From: VAZQ01 sp963841705
Lineage (GTDB): Bacteria > Pseudomonadota > Alphaproteobacteria > Rhizobiales > Xanthobacteraceae
Direction of reading: 5' to 3'
DNA length: 64,000 nucleotides
NCBI GenBank assembly: GCA_963841705.1
Contig: CAWJDY010000065.1
Coordinates: 1-64,000, forward strand
A model generated the notes under the pieces. The model was given only the letters and a program-made list of their open reading frames with translations, did not search any database and was not told the DNA's origin. Positions 42,931 through 51,758 of the stretch are shown here, piece after piece. The position numbers and the translations under genes are program-made. Within the stretch, counting starts at the first letter, position 1. Each line of letters opens with the position of its first letter.

Positions 42931-43316
42931 GGCCCTTGCCGAACGTCGATGGACCGGATCAGCCGTTCTGGTGCGGGCTGCGAGCGCGCGAGGTGCGCGT
43001 CCAGCGCTGCGGCAATTGCGGCGCATGCCGCTTTCCCGCGACGCGATTCTGCGCCCGCTGCCGCTCGGACCTATCCGAGTGGCATGCGGTTGCAGGAACC
43101 GGCATCATCGAGACATGGTGCGTCTTTCACCGCGCCTATTTCGAGGACCTGCCTGTGCCCTACACGGTCATCCAGGTGCGGCTCGACTGCGGGGTGCGGC
43201 TGTTCTCCAATCCAATCGGGGTCGAGCCGGGCGCGCTGCGCATCGGGTTGCCCGTTGCGGCCGTGTTCGCGGACGTCACGCCTGAGGTAACCCTGTTGCA
43301 GTTCAAGCCGGCATAG
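42927..43316 (+). CDS. Zn-ribbon / OB-fold (DUF35) partner of the thiolase-like protein
   Basis: 129 aa, starting at a GTG that overlaps the thiolase stop (GTGA). The N-terminal rubredoxin-like zinc ribbon has four cysteines in QRCGNCGACRFPATRFCARC; the rest, beginning near GTGIIETWCVFHRAYFE, forms an OB-fold that contacts CoA thioesters. DUF35 proteins bind thiolase-like enzymes and are needed for their stability or CoA binding. The overlap indicates co-translation with equal amounts of both subunits. It is of normal length for a stand-alone DUF35 protein. Confidence 0.92.
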   Translation: MRPLPNVDGPDQPFWCGLRAREVRVQRCGNCGACRFPATRFCARCRSDLSEWHAVAGTGIIETWCVFHRAYFEDLPVPYTVIQVRLDCGVRLFSNPIGVEPGALRIGLPVAAVFADVTPEVTLLQFKPA

Positions 43317-43323
43317 TGTCAGT

Positions 43324-43400
43324 CGTAGCCCGGATGAACGCAGCGAAATCCAGGAACGGTGCCCGCATATCGCTCCGCTCATGCGGGCTACAGTCGTAGC
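43324..43400. repeat. GTAGCCCGGATGA-type intergenic repeat
   Basis: CGTAGCCCGGATGAACGCAG starts an element that ends with TGCGGGCTACAGTCG; it has inverted GTAGCCCG / CGGGCTAC ends. A partial second copy, CGTAGCCCGGATGAGCG, is at about 44481 between the alcohol dehydrogenase and the lactonase genes, and GATATCGC-like elements of this type are common in this group of bacteria. Confidence 0.6.
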
Positions 43401-43418
43401 TCGGCGGAAAGGGCAGCT

Positions 43419-44462
43419 ATGAAAGCGATCGTCGTGCATGCTCCGGGCGGCACGGACGTCCTCAGGCACGAGCGGATTGCGGATCCGACGCCCGGGCCCA
43501 AGGACGTGGTCATCAGGGTCGATGCCTGCGGCGTGTGCTTTCACGACATCGTCACCCGCAACGGCACGCTCAAATTCGGGGTGCACATGCCGTGCATCCT
43601 CGGGCACGAGATTTCCGGGACCGTGATCGAGGTCGGCCGTGAGGTGCGCGGCTTTCGCAAGGACGATCGCGTGGCGACGGTCCAGCGCTATCACATCTGC
43701 GGTGCCTGCCGTTTCTGCCGCACCGGACGAGAGCCGCTGTGCCCGGACCGCAGGTTCAGCGGCGACTGGGGTATGGTCGGGGGCTATGCGCAATACGTCG
43801 CGATCGAGGACGACAATGTCGCGCTCGTGCCCGAAGGGGTCGCCTTGCAGGACGCCTCGATCGTGGCTTGCGCCATCGGCACCATTCTCAACGCCATCCG
43901 CGAGGTCGGCCGGCTTTCGGCTGGGGAAAGCGCGCTGGTTACCGGCGCGGGCGGCGGGCTTGGCATGCACGCGGTGCAGCTCGCGCGCCTCGCCGGAGCT
44001 TACGTCGTTGCGCAGACCACTTCACCGGAGAAGGCGGATCGGATCCGCGCGCTCGGCGCCCACGCGGTAATCGTGCACGGCCGCGGTGAAGATTTCTCCG
44101 CCGCAGTGAAGAAGGCGACAGCCGGCCAAGGGGTCGAGGTGGCAATCGACAATGTCGGCAGCCAGCTGTTCGAGCCGATCCGCCGCAGCCTGGGCACCGG
44201 CGGGCGCTGGGTCATGATCGGTCAGCTGACCGGCCAGTTCGTCCCGTTCAATCCAGCGCAGTTGTTTCTCAAGAGCATATCCATGCTGAGCGCAACCAGC
44301 ACCACGCGCAAGCAGCTCGAAGAGTGCCTCGCGCTGGTCGCGCGCGGCGCGATCAAGCCGATGATCTCGCTCGCGCTGCCGCTCGAGGAGGCCGCCGAGG
44401 CGCATGCATTGGTCGAGGCGGGCAAGGCCGCCGGGCGGATTGTGCTCCGCCCGAACGGGTGA
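43419..44462 (+). CDS. Zinc-binding alcohol dehydrogenase (MDR family)
   Basis: 347 aa of the medium-chain dehydrogenase family. Catalytic zinc ligands are Cys in DACGVCFHDIV and the His-Glu pair in CILGHEISG. A structural zinc site of four cysteines is present in CGACRFCRTGREPLC. The cofactor-binding motif is VTGAGGGLGMHAVQLARLAG. It oxidises an alcohol with NAD(P). The ATG before KAIVVHAPGG is the usual start. It follows the thiolase-like/DUF35 pair by 102 bases, and probably shares their pathway. Confidence 0.93.
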   Translation: MKAIVVHAPGGTDVLRHERIADPTPGPKDVVIRVDACGVCFHDIVTRNGTLKFGVHMPCILGHEISGTVIEVGREVRGFRKDDRVATVQRYHICGACRFCRTGREPLCPDRRFSGDWGMVGGYAQYVAIEDDNVALVPEGVALQDASIVACAIGTILNAIREVGRLSAGESALVTGAGGGLGMHAVQLARLAGAYVVAQTTSPEKADRIRALGAHAVIVHGRGEDFSAAVKKATAGQGVEVAIDNVGSQLFEPIRRSLGTGGRWVMIGQLTGQFVPFNPAQLFLKSISMLSATSTTRKQLEECLALVARGAIKPMISLALPLEEAAEAHALVEAGKAAGRIVLRPNG

Positions 44463-44534
44463 CGCCACGCGCTCTGCATTCGTAGCCCGGATGAGCGTGG
44501 CGGCATCCAGGAGCGGTGCCCGCGCCATCAAGCC

Positions 44535-45407
44535 TCAGCTGGAATAAAGCGGCTCCGGCAGGCCCTTCACCCCGACATTCACCGCCAGCAGGCCGCCGGC
44601 AAGGGGCTCGGCGGCGAGCTTCTCCGGCGAGAGGCGAAAGCGCGCGGTCGTAATATAAAGAGTGGCAAGATCGGCGCCGCCGAAGGCGCAAGCCGTTGGC
44701 CGGCTCACCGGCAATCGCACGGTCCGGCTGATGCGTCCGTCCGGCGCGTAGCGCACCACGCAGCTCCCATCGAACACCGCGTTCCAGATAAAGCCTTCAG
44801 CGTCGACCGAGGAGCCGTCGGGCACGCCGGGCCGATCGCCCATGGTCGCGAGCACGCGGCGCGGTCCGATCGTCCCGGCAGCGAGGTCGAAGTCGTAGAC
44901 GAAAATGCTCTTCACATGGCTGTCGGCGAGATACATCCTGCTGTCGTCCGCGCTCCAGCACACGCCGTTGGCGATCCAGATCCGATCGTCCAAGGCGTCG
45001 AGATGCCCGCGCTCGAGCCGATAAAGAACGCCGCTCGCGCGCTCCATCGTCCTGCTCATGGAGCCGACCCAGAACCGCCCGCGCCGGTCGCAGCGCCCGT
45101 CATTCAAAATGTTGACCGCGCCCCCGGCCTCGGGATCGACGATGCGATCAAGTCTTCCGCTTGCGGGATCGTAGTGAGCGAGGCCGCCGCGCCCCGCAAT
45201 CAACAATCCGCCGCCGGCTCGCGGCGCAAACGAGCCGAGCTTTTCCGGTGGCGTCCAGCTTTCGAGCTTCCCGGTCGCCGGGTCGAGGCGATGAATGGCC
45301 GGCTTGAAGGCATCGATCCAGTAGAGTGCCTGCTCGACCGGATGCCAGCGCGGGACCTCGCCGAGAACGTCATCCGTGTGCGCGATGCATGCGATTTCGA
45401 CCATCAC
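44535..45407 (-). CDS. SMP-30/gluconolactonase/LRE-like hydrolase
   Basis: A six-bladed propeller protein of 290 aa. Divalent-metal ligands of the family are seen as Glu in VLGEVPRWHP, Asn in WIANGVCWSADDS, and Asp in GVPDGSSVDAEGF. The sequence ends with YITTARFRLSPEKLA. Members hydrolyse aldonolactones and related lactones. It is convergent to the alcohol dehydrogenase, so a sequence of alcohol to lactone to acid is possible. Translation may begin at either of two adjacent ATG codons. Confidence 0.92.
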   Translation of the reverse strand: MMVEIACIAHTDDVLGEVPRWHPVEQALYWIDAFKPAIHRLDPATGKLESWTPPEKLGSFAPRAGGGLLIAGRGGLAHYDPASGRLDRIVDPEAGGAVNILNDGRCDRRGRFWVGSMSRTMERASGVLYRLERGHLDALDDRIWIANGVCWSADDSRMYLADSHVKSIFVYDFDLAAGTIGPRRVLATMGDRPGVPDGSSVDAEGFIWNAVFDGSCVVRYAPDGRISRTVRLPVSRPTACAFGGADLATLYITTARFRLSPEKLAAEPLAGGLLAVNVGVKGLPEPLYSS

Positions 45408-45582
45408 GGCTCCTGGATTGAGGCGAGGGGAGTTTATAATATTTCTCGGCGGCGTCTGCGTTGCGCCTCAGGTGCAGCAGGCGACCAGGGCTCCCCCGAA
45501 TTTGGCGTGCTGGTCGCAAGCATGACTTGGGATACAAGGGCGAAACCGGGTTCAGTGTTCTGAATGCTGAGAGGAGGAAGAC

Positions 45583-45975
45583 ATGGCCAAAACCGTCAAG
45601 CAGATGATGGAAGCTGCGAATGCGGCGGTGCCGCGGATCACGTCGGCGCAGGCGCGCGAGATGATTGCCAAGGGCGACACGCTGGTGGTCGACGTGCGCG
45701 ACGCTCCGGAAGTGGAAAAAAGCGGCAAGGTCGCCGGGGCTGTGAACGTCTCGCGCGGCATGCTGGAATTCCGTGCCGATCCCGAGTCGCCCTACCACGA
45801 TAAGAACTTCGCAAAGGACAAAGCCGTCATCGTCTATTGCGCTTCCGGTGGGCGCTCGGCCTTGGCCGGCCAGGTGCTGAAGGAGATGGGCTACAGTCAG
45901 GTGTTCAATCTCGGTGCCTTCAAGGATTGGGCCGAAGGCGGCGGCGCAGTCGACAAGCCGTCTCCCGCTTCGTAG
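45583..45975 (+). CDS. Rhodanese-like sulfurtransferase
   Basis: 130 aa; one rhodanese domain. The active loop is IVYCASGGRSALAG with the catalytic Cys, preceded by the family sequence LVVDVRDAPEVEKSGKVAGA and an INVSRG-like VNVSRGM. The start follows GAGAGGAGGAAGAC. These proteins transfer sulfur via a Cys persulfide. The cysJI sulfite reductase genes lie close by, but on the other strand and past a repeat cluster, so a direct link is uncertain. Confidence 0.94.
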   Translation: MAKTVKQMMEAANAAVPRITSAQAREMIAKGDTLVVDVRDAPEVEKSGKVAGAVNVSRGMLEFRADPESPYHDKNFAKDKAVIVYCASGGRSALAGQVLKEMGYSQVFNLGAFKDWAEGGGAVDKPSPAS

Positions 45976-46065
45976 GGGCGAGGTCGGGGTTCGCAAAAAA
46001 CGCGCGCGTTTTTTGGGGTGCCCTCATGCCTCGCCCCCACAATCCACTTTCGCGGCGGTGGCAAG

Positions 46066-46090
46066 AGGGGCGACGCAGTGCGTCGCCCCT
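46066..46090. repeat. Palindrome AGGGGCGACGCA / TGCGTCGCCCCT
   Basis: The 513-base gap between the rhodanese and Lrp genes holds a cluster of hairpins and no gene. This is the first perfect one; a GTAGGGGCGAGG half-element also starts at the rhodanese stop codon (45974). Other elements follow at 46239 and 46331. Confidence 0.7.
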
Positions 46091-46238
46091 ACGAGCCGCG
46101 GCGCGTGCAGGTGCAGGTATCAAACATAAGATGAACAACACGAGGCTTGGCCAAACGAACCCGAAGGACGGGGGTCTTCTCAGTTATGGGGTCGATGAAG
46201 CCGATCTGTTCTGGCAGTCGGCCTCGTATGTCGAGTCG

Positions 46239-46298
46239 TAGGGTGGGTTAGCCGTACAAGTCGGCTGGCAACAGCCGACTTGTACGGCGTAACCCACC
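46239..46298. repeat. Palindromic repeat, TAGGGTGGGTTA family, copy C
   Basis: TAGGGTGGGTTAGCCGTACAAG pairs with TTGTACGGCGTAACCCACC; the inner stem is AAGTCGGCTG / CAGCCGACTT. The central stem is nearly identical to copy E at 57108. Confidence 0.9.
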
Positions 46299-46330
46299 GT
46301 CAAGCGTACGGGCATGCTCGGTTGGGTAGC

Positions 46331-46449
46331 GGCGGGTTACGCCATCGTGCCGGCTGGGGCCGGCAACCGATCTCGGGTTTACCGGAGATCGGCAAACAAC
46401 GATTGCCCAAGTCGGCTATAGCCGACTTGGGCAGCTGACCCCACCCTAC
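46331..46449. repeat. Palindromic repeat, TAGGGTGGGTTA family, longer copy D
   Basis: GGCGGGTTACGCC on the left and GACCCCACCCTACG on the right enclose CGATCTCGGGTTTACCGGAGATCG and CCCAAGTCGGCTATAGCCGACTTGGG hairpins. It lies 40 bases before the Lrp-type gene. Confidence 0.7.
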
Positions 46450-46488
46450 GTATCCCACTCGAGCGGAACGCGCTGTAGGATCGGCACC

Positions 46489-46959
46489 ATGGACAAGATT
46501 GATCGCAAGATACTGGCGCTGCTCCAGCAGGACGCATCGCGCTCGGTCGCGGAGATCGGCCATGAGGTGGGGCTGTCCTCAACGCCGTGTTGGAAGCGAA
46601 TCCAGCGTTTGGAGGCCGATGGGATCATTCAGAGGCGCGTTGCTTTGGTGGATCAAGATAAGGTGGGGCTGGGCACCACCGTCTTGGTGTCGATCGAGAC
46701 CGGCGACCACTCGGCGGAGTGGCTCGACAAGTTTGCGCGTGCAGTCAGCGCCATGCCGGAAGTGATGGAATTTTATCGCATGGCCGGCGACATCGATTAC
46801 ATGTTGCGGGTCGTCGTTCCGGACGTGCAAAGCTACAACTCGTTCTACAAACGCCTGATCGCGGTAGTGCCGCTGCGCAACGTGACGTCGCGGTTTGCCA
46901 TGGAAAAGATCAAGGCAACCACGGCGTTACCCATCCCCGCAGCGTCGAATGCGCGGTAG
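46489..46959 (+). CDS. Lrp/AsnC-family transcriptional regulator
   Basis: A 156-aa DNA-binding regulator. The N-terminal winged HTH (DKIDRKILALLQQDASRSVA, then VGLSSTPCWKRIQRLEADG) is followed by a RAM ligand-binding domain (about 70-150) with EFYRMAGDIDYMLRVVVPD. These proteins respond to amino acids as octamers and control amino-acid metabolism genes. It opens with ATG at 46489. Its TAG stop lies in a palindromic repeat. The target is unknown; no amino-acid exporter or catabolic gene is divergent from it. Confidence 0.95.
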   Translation: MDKIDRKILALLQQDASRSVAEIGHEVGLSSTPCWKRIQRLEADGIIQRRVALVDQDKVGLGTTVLVSIETGDHSAEWLDKFARAVSAMPEVMEFYRMAGDIDYMLRVVVPDVQSYNSFYKRLIAVVPLRNVTSRFAMEKIKATTALPIPAASNAR

Positions 46960-46984
46960 GGGCGGGTTTGAAACCCGCCCCTAC
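46956..46984. repeat. Palindromic repeat, GTAGGGGCGGG family, copy 4
   Basis: GTAGGGGCGGGTTT followed by GAAACCCGCCCCTAC, identical to copy 1. It contains the stop codon of the Lrp-type gene and lies between convergent genes. Confidence 0.92.
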
Positions 46985-47012
46985 GGAGCGGCGAGGCCGC
47001 GCACAACGGCTT

Positions 47013-48728
47013 TCATGCGGCGCGCCTTGCCCCGATATTGGCGTGGAAGTCGCGGCCGTTGCTCGTTGCCGCGACGAAAGCGGAGCGAATGACAAAGTCA
47101 CCGAAATGCTCGCCGGCCTCGCGTTCGCGCGCATAAGCAGTAAACAATGGATCGAGCCGCGCGATGATAGCGGCATGATCGACATCCTCGGCATAGAGTT
47201 TGGAAAGGCGCGAGCCGTCGAACGCCGCACCGAGATAAAGATTGTAGCGGCCCGGGCCTTTGCCGACGAGGCCAACCTCTGCGAGATACGGCCGGGCGCA
47301 GCCATTGGGGCAGCCGGTCATGCGAATGACGATATCATCGGTCGAGAGCCCGTGCTCCGCGAGCCGCCCATCCAGCGCTTCCAGCAAGTCGGGCAGATAA
47401 CGTTCGCTCTCCGCCAACGCGAGCCCGCAAGTCGGCAGTGCGACACATGCCATCGCGTTGCGGCGCAGACCCGATCGCGGCGCCAGCAGCCCGCCGCTTG
47501 TGGCGATCTGCTCGATGGCGGCGCGGTGTTGCGGCGGCACGCCGGCGACAATCAGGTTTTGATTGGCGGTGATGCGGAAATCGCCGTCTTGAAGCTCGGC
47601 GATCTGGCGCAAGGCGGATAGCTGTTGCGCACCCGGGCCGGCATCCCGCACCCGTCCGCTGGCGATGAACAGCGTAAGGTGGGCGCGCCCATCGGCGCCT
47701 TCGGTCCAGCCGTAGCGGTCGCCGGTCGAGGTGAAGGAAAACGGTTTGCCGGCGCCAAGCTGCACGCCTGCACGCCGTTCCACTTCCGCGCGGAAGGCAT
47801 CGAGGCCACGATCCTCGATAGTGTATTTAAGCCGCGCATGCTTGCGGTTTCCCCGGTCGCCCCAATCGCGTTGCACGGTAACGACAGCCTCGGCGATGGC
47901 GAGCGCGTCACCGCGCGTACAGAAGCCCACGATGTCGGCCGTGCGCGGGTAGGTCTCGGGCTCGCCGTAGCTCATGCCCATGCCGCCGCCGACGGTGACA
48001 TTCCAGCCCTGCACATTGCCGCTCCCGTCGAGGACGGCGATAAAGCCGAGATCGTGCGCAAACACGTCGACATCGTTGGATGGCGGAACCGCGATCGCGA
48101 TCTTGAATTTCCGCGGCAGGTAGGTCTTGCCGTAGATCGGCTCGATGACCTCCTCGTCGCCGCCGGCGATGCGTTCGCCGTCGAGCCAGATTTCGCGGTA
48201 GGCCGGGGTGCGCGGCGTCAAATGATCGGAGATCGCGCGAGCGAGATCGAGCGCGGCGGCATGCGCGTGCGATGCATGCGGATTGGGATTGCACATGACA
48301 TTGCGGTTGACGTCACCGCAGGCGGCAATGGTATCGAGCAGCACCGCATCGATCGCCTGCAGGGTGGAGCGCAGATTCGATTTGATGACACCGTGGAGCT
48401 GCACCGATTGCCGCGTGGTCAGCCGCAGGGTGCCATTGCCGTAGTCGTGCGCTACCCGGTCGAGCGCCAGCCATTGCGCCGGCGTGAGAACCCCGCCGGG
48501 AACGCGCACGCGGATCATGAAGGCAAACGCCTTCTCCATTTTCTTGCGCGTGCGCTCGGGGCGCAGATCGCGATCGTCCTGCAGGTACATGCCGTGGAAT
48601 TTTACCAGCTGCGCATCGTCTTCGCTGATCGCGCCGGTGATTTCCTGCCGCAGGCCCTCGGCCAGGGTTCCGCGCAGATAATCGCTTGCTTCCTTGATGC
48701 GCTCGTTGCGTGAAAGGTCGTCGCCCAT
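47013..48728 (-). CDS. cysI: Sulfite reductase hemoprotein (beta) subunit
   Basis: 571 aa, of usual length for CysI. The siroheme/[4Fe-4S] ligands are in ACVALPTCGLALAE (Cys-x5-Cys) and MTGCPNGCARPY (Cys-x3-Cys). Other family sequences are LRLTTRQSVQLHGV, CGDVNRNVMCNPNPH and VGGGMGMSYGEPET. It reduces sulfite to sulfide with electrons from CysJ for cysteine synthesis. The ATG at 48728 (MGDDLSRNERIKEAS) is taken; a longer frame upstream runs through cysJ. It follows cysJ with a two-base gap, so the two are one operon. Confidence 0.96.
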   Translation of the reverse strand: MGDDLSRNERIKEASDYLRGTLAEGLRQEITGAISEDDAQLVKFHGMYLQDDRDLRPERTRKKMEKAFAFMIRVRVPGGVLTPAQWLALDRVAHDYGNGTLRLTTRQSVQLHGVIKSNLRSTLQAIDAVLLDTIAACGDVNRNVMCNPNPHASHAHAAALDLARAISDHLTPRTPAYREIWLDGERIAGGDEEVIEPIYGKTYLPRKFKIAIAVPPSNDVDVFAHDLGFIAVLDGSGNVQGWNVTVGGGMGMSYGEPETYPRTADIVGFCTRGDALAIAEAVVTVQRDWGDRGNRKHARLKYTIEDRGLDAFRAEVERRAGVQLGAGKPFSFTSTGDRYGWTEGADGRAHLTLFIASGRVRDAGPGAQQLSALRQIAELQDGDFRITANQNLIVAGVPPQHRAAIEQIATSGGLLAPRSGLRRNAMACVALPTCGLALAESERYLPDLLEALDGRLAEHGLSTDDIVIRMTGCPNGCARPYLAEVGLVGKGPGRYNLYLGAAFDGSRLSKLYAEDVDHAAIIARLDPLFTAYAREREAGEHFGDFVIRSAFVAATSNGRDFHANIGARRAA

Positions 48729-48730
48729 CT

Positions 48731-50476
48731 CTAATATGTGTCTTGCAGGTAGCGTCGCTCGCGCTCGAGCGTACCGACGGTTTGCTCGGCCGCGGCGGTG
48801 GAGATTGACTTCACATCGGCAAAGGCGCGCACCAGCGTCGCGCGGACATCCTTCGCCATCAGCTTGGCGTCCCCGCAGACGTAGAAATACGCGCCGCCCT
48901 CGATCCAATCGACGAGGTCGCGGCGCGCGTCCCACATGCGGTGCTGCACATAGGTCTTCTGCGGCCGGTCGCGTGAGAAAGCGACGTCCATGCGCGCCAG
49001 CGCACCCTCCCTGAGTGCTTCCTGCCATTCGAGCTGATATAGAAAGTCGTGAGTGAACTGCCGGTCGCCGAAGAACAGCCATGAACGGCCGCTCGCTCCG
49101 ATGGCGCGCCGCTCCTGCACGAAGGCACGGAACGGCGCAACTCCGGTCCCCGGCCCGACCATGATGATGTCGCGATCCGGTGTCGGGAGCGTGAAATGCC
49201 GATTAGGCCGCAGCTTGACTCGCACCCGATCGCCCCGCTTCCTGCGTTCCGCGACGCAATTGGAGGCGACACCTTTGCGCGTTCGGCCATGGCTTTGGTA
49301 CCGCACCGCGGAGATGAGCAAATGAACCTCCTCCCCGATCTCACGGCGCGAGGAGGCAATCGAGTAGGCGCGCGGCGCGAGCGGTCTGGTGATCGTTCGC
49401 AGCTGCTCGCCGCTCAAGGCGCTCGGGAAGGTTCCCACCAGGTCGATCAGTTGCCGGCCGGCTACCCAGCCGCGACCCTCACCGCCGGCGATGAGCGCTT
49501 TGACATCCTGGTTGCCCGTCACCGCGGCATAGCTCTCGAGAGTCCTGGGCGACAGTGTGGTGATGTCGCGCGATGTGATCAGCTCTGCACGCACCGCATC
49601 GTCGCCCGCAAGATCCGCCGCCGCGAGCAGCTCGTTGACCTCGGTCGGATCGTTCTCGGGGTAGAGATCGAGCGAGTCACCCGGCTGGTAGAGAGGGGCC
49701 GCGCCGTCAAAAGCAAGTGCGAGATGGATCGTCTCCTTTTCGGAGCGCGATGAATTCAAATTGATATGCTCGATGATCTCCGCCTCGATAATTTCGGGAA
49801 CGGGCGAGGGCTTAGCTGCAAAATCAACCTCGATTACTTGACCGCGAGCTGCTTGCGGCGGCGCGAGCTTGTCTATTGTCTGATCGATCCAAAGCGCGGC
49901 AGGCTTGACGAAATCGAGGTCGCAATCGAGGCGATCGAGCACGCGCTTGCCGCCAAGCGCGGCAAGGCGCGCGTCGATTGCCTTGCCCACGGCGCAGAAC
50001 TCGGCATACGCGGTGTCGCCGAGCGCCAGCACCGCGAACTCGACGCCATCGATATGCGCAGCATCCTCGCTCATCAACTCCGCATAGGCGCGCGCGGCAC
50101 GGGAGGGCGGCTCGCCCTCGCCCCAGGTAGCGGCAATCACCACGAGCCGACGCGATGCCGGCAACGCCGCGAGATCGAGATCGGCCATGTCGATGAGCGA
50201 AGGCTTCATGCCGGCTCTGCGCGCGGCCTTTGCAAGGTCGCCGGCAAGACGCTCGCAATTGCCGGATTCACTCGCGAACACGATGGTAAGCGGCTCGGCC
50301 GGGCGCGCCGCATTTACTGCTTGCGGCGGGTGCGAGCTCGGCACCGTTCCCGTGAGGAAACCCGCGAGCCATGCGCGTTGGGTCGGGCTCGCGCGTCCGA
50401 CAACGCGATTGAGCAGATCGATCTCGTCCTCCTGGAATGGAGCGGTCTTGGGAATAGTCGCCAGGCTAGCTGCCAC
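48731..50476 (-). CDS. cysJ: Sulfite reductase flavoprotein (alpha) subunit
   Basis: A 581-aa FMN/FAD diflavin reductase. An N-terminal helical lead precedes the flavodoxin domain (FASESGNCERLAGDLAKAAR at about 70, WGEGEPPSRAARAYAEL), then the FAD domain (RAYSIASSRR), then the NADPH domain (MVGPGTGVAPFRAFVQERR and YVCGDAKLMAKDV) ending with the aromatic RRYLQDTY. It passes electrons from NADPH to CysI. Length matches CysJ proteins. It is the first gene of a two-gene operon. Confidence 0.96.
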   Translation of the reverse strand: MAASLATIPKTAPFQEDEIDLLNRVVGRASPTQRAWLAGFLTGTVPSSHPPQAVNAARPAEPLTIVFASESGNCERLAGDLAKAARRAGMKPSLIDMADLDLAALPASRRLVVIAATWGEGEPPSRAARAYAELMSEDAAHIDGVEFAVLALGDTAYAEFCAVGKAIDARLAALGGKRVLDRLDCDLDFVKPAALWIDQTIDKLAPPQAARGQVIEVDFAAKPSPVPEIIEAEIIEHINLNSSRSEKETIHLALAFDGAAPLYQPGDSLDLYPENDPTEVNELLAAADLAGDDAVRAELITSRDITTLSPRTLESYAAVTGNQDVKALIAGGEGRGWVAGRQLIDLVGTFPSALSGEQLRTITRPLAPRAYSIASSRREIGEEVHLLISAVRYQSHGRTRKGVASNCVAERRKRGDRVRVKLRPNRHFTLPTPDRDIIMVGPGTGVAPFRAFVQERRAIGASGRSWLFFGDRQFTHDFLYQLEWQEALREGALARMDVAFSRDRPQKTYVQHRMWDARRDLVDWIEGGAYFYVCGDAKLMAKDVRATLVRAFADVKSISTAAAEQTVGTLERERRYLQDTY

Positions 50477-50605
50477 TGCGCCTCTCCTCAGACCGGAACA
50501 CAGAGCTCTACGGCGCGAACGCCTGATGTCGCCAGGGCCGCTGCTCCGACAAGGACGCGATAAATGGCCTCTCTGCTCATCTCGCCGGCGCTCCCCTTCG
50601 TCGCT

Positions 50606-50731
50606 TCACCACAGAATGCGCGGCACCACGCCGGCGAGGATTAGAACGATAAAGATGATCGCCGTGGCGACGGCCCAACCGTAAAGAGAGGACGGAACGA
50701 GAGAAGAACGAGCGGAGCGATGGTAGGGCAT
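50606..50731 (-). CDS. 41-aa single-pass membrane peptide
   Basis: This short gene encodes a basic start (MPYHRSARSSLVPSSLYGW) and one hydrophobic helix (AVATAIIFIVLILAGVVPRI). The composition, the clean ATG and a GGAG-like GGGAGC upstream suggest a real small membrane protein of a type common in rhizobia. It lies upstream of cysJ on the same strand with a gap of about 130 bases. The function is unknown. Confidence 0.5.
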   Translation of the reverse strand: MPYHRSARSSLVPSSLYGWAVATAIIFIVLILAGVVPRILW

Positions 50732-50909
50732 GAATTGCTCCCGCTGAACCACAGGAGCAGGTAATAAGAATATTATTTTTCGAACACGCAATACTTGGCT
50801 GCAAATAAGAAAAAAATTGCTCCTTCGTCGCATAGTATGCAACGGCATTTCATATTTGCGAAGTTCCGCAGCAGCGATGACTAGAGTAGCGGTAAGCCCG
50901 GGCGCCTTG

Positions 50910-50937
50910 GTAGGGGCGGGTTTCAAACCGCCCCTAC
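50910..50937. repeat. Palindromic repeat, GTAGGGGCGGG family, copy 5
   Basis: GTAGGGGCGGGTTT followed by CAAACCGCCCCTAC, with one base lost in the right arm. It lies downstream of the enoyl-CoA hydratase gene. Confidence 0.88.
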
Positions 50938-50963
50938 GCCGGACGGTCAGAGGTTGTAGCTCA

Positions 50964-51758
50964 TCACCATCGTGCCGCGCGTTTTTCCGCGAACGACAGC
51001 AGTCCTTCGGCCGCTTCGGCAGATTGTCGCTTGCGGGCGTGAATCTCGATGAGGCGGTTGAATTTTGCCTCCTCCAAGGCGCTCCAGGATGATTCCATCG
51101 CGAGCGTCTTGGTCTGCGAGATCGCTTCCGGCCCATTCTGTAACAACTGCTCGACGACCCGCGCGCCGGCCGCTTCCAGCTCGGCAAGCGGTACCACCTG
51201 ATGCACAAGGCCGATGCGGCGGGCCTCCTCGGCATCGAATCGCTCGCCAGTGAGCGCGTAACGGCGCACCTGGCGCACGCTGATGGCATCGTTGAGCTGC
51301 GGGATGATGATCGCCGCGGTCAAGCCCCAGCGTACTTCCGCTATCGAGAAAATCGATGTGTCGGCGGCGATCACCACGTCGCAGGCGGCAAGAATACCGG
51401 TGCCGCCTCCGAAGCAGGCCCCTTGCACCAGGGCCACTGTCGGCACCGGAGCAAGATTGAGCCGTTGCACGGCTTCGGCGGTGGCGCGAGAGGCACGCAT
51501 GTTCTCCTCGGGCGAGGACATGCGCACCGCGTCGAGCCACTTGAGATCGGCACCGGCCTGGAAATGCTTGCCTTTGCTTTTGACAACGACTGCTCTCAGC
51601 CCGGCCATTGTCTCGAGAGCGTCAATCGCAGCCAACATGCTTTGGATAAAGTCGCCGTCATAGGCGTTGTTGACCGCAGGGCGGTTGAAAATCACCGATG
51701 CCACCTTGCGCGCATCGATCTCCAAAAGCACGGCACCGGCGTTGTTCGGATTGCTCAT
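50964..51758 (-). CDS. Enoyl-CoA hydratase/isomerase-family protein
   Basis: 264 aa of the crotonase fold. The oxyanion-hole and active-site segments are FQAGADLKWLDAV and ALVQGACFGGGTGILAACDV; the mid helix has IAEVRWGLTAAIIIPQLND. A second catalytic Glu position falls in AEVRWGLT. Members hydrate or isomerise enoyl-CoA; the AGADLKW form is close to methylglutaconyl-CoA hydratase-like and isohexenylglutaconyl-CoA-type proteins. It lies alone on its strand, between repeats and the histidine kinase gene. Confidence 0.92.
   Translation of the reverse strand: MSNPNNAGAVLLEIDARKVASVIFNRPAVNNAYDGDFIQSMLAAIDALETMAGLRAVVVKSKGKHFQAGADLKWLDAVRMSSPEENMRASRATAEAVQRLNLAPVPTVALVQGACFGGGTGILAACDVVIAADTSIFSIAEVRWGLTAAIIIPQLNDAISVRQVRRYALTGERFDAEEARRIGLVHQVVPLAELEAAGARVVEQLLQNGPEAISQTKTLAMESSWSALEEAKFNRLIEIHARKRQSAEAAEGLLSFAEKRAARW

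Noticed and set aside
49053..50684. Several plus-strand frames of 150-265 codons across cysJ
   Set aside because: All are antisense to the well-supported flavoprotein gene.
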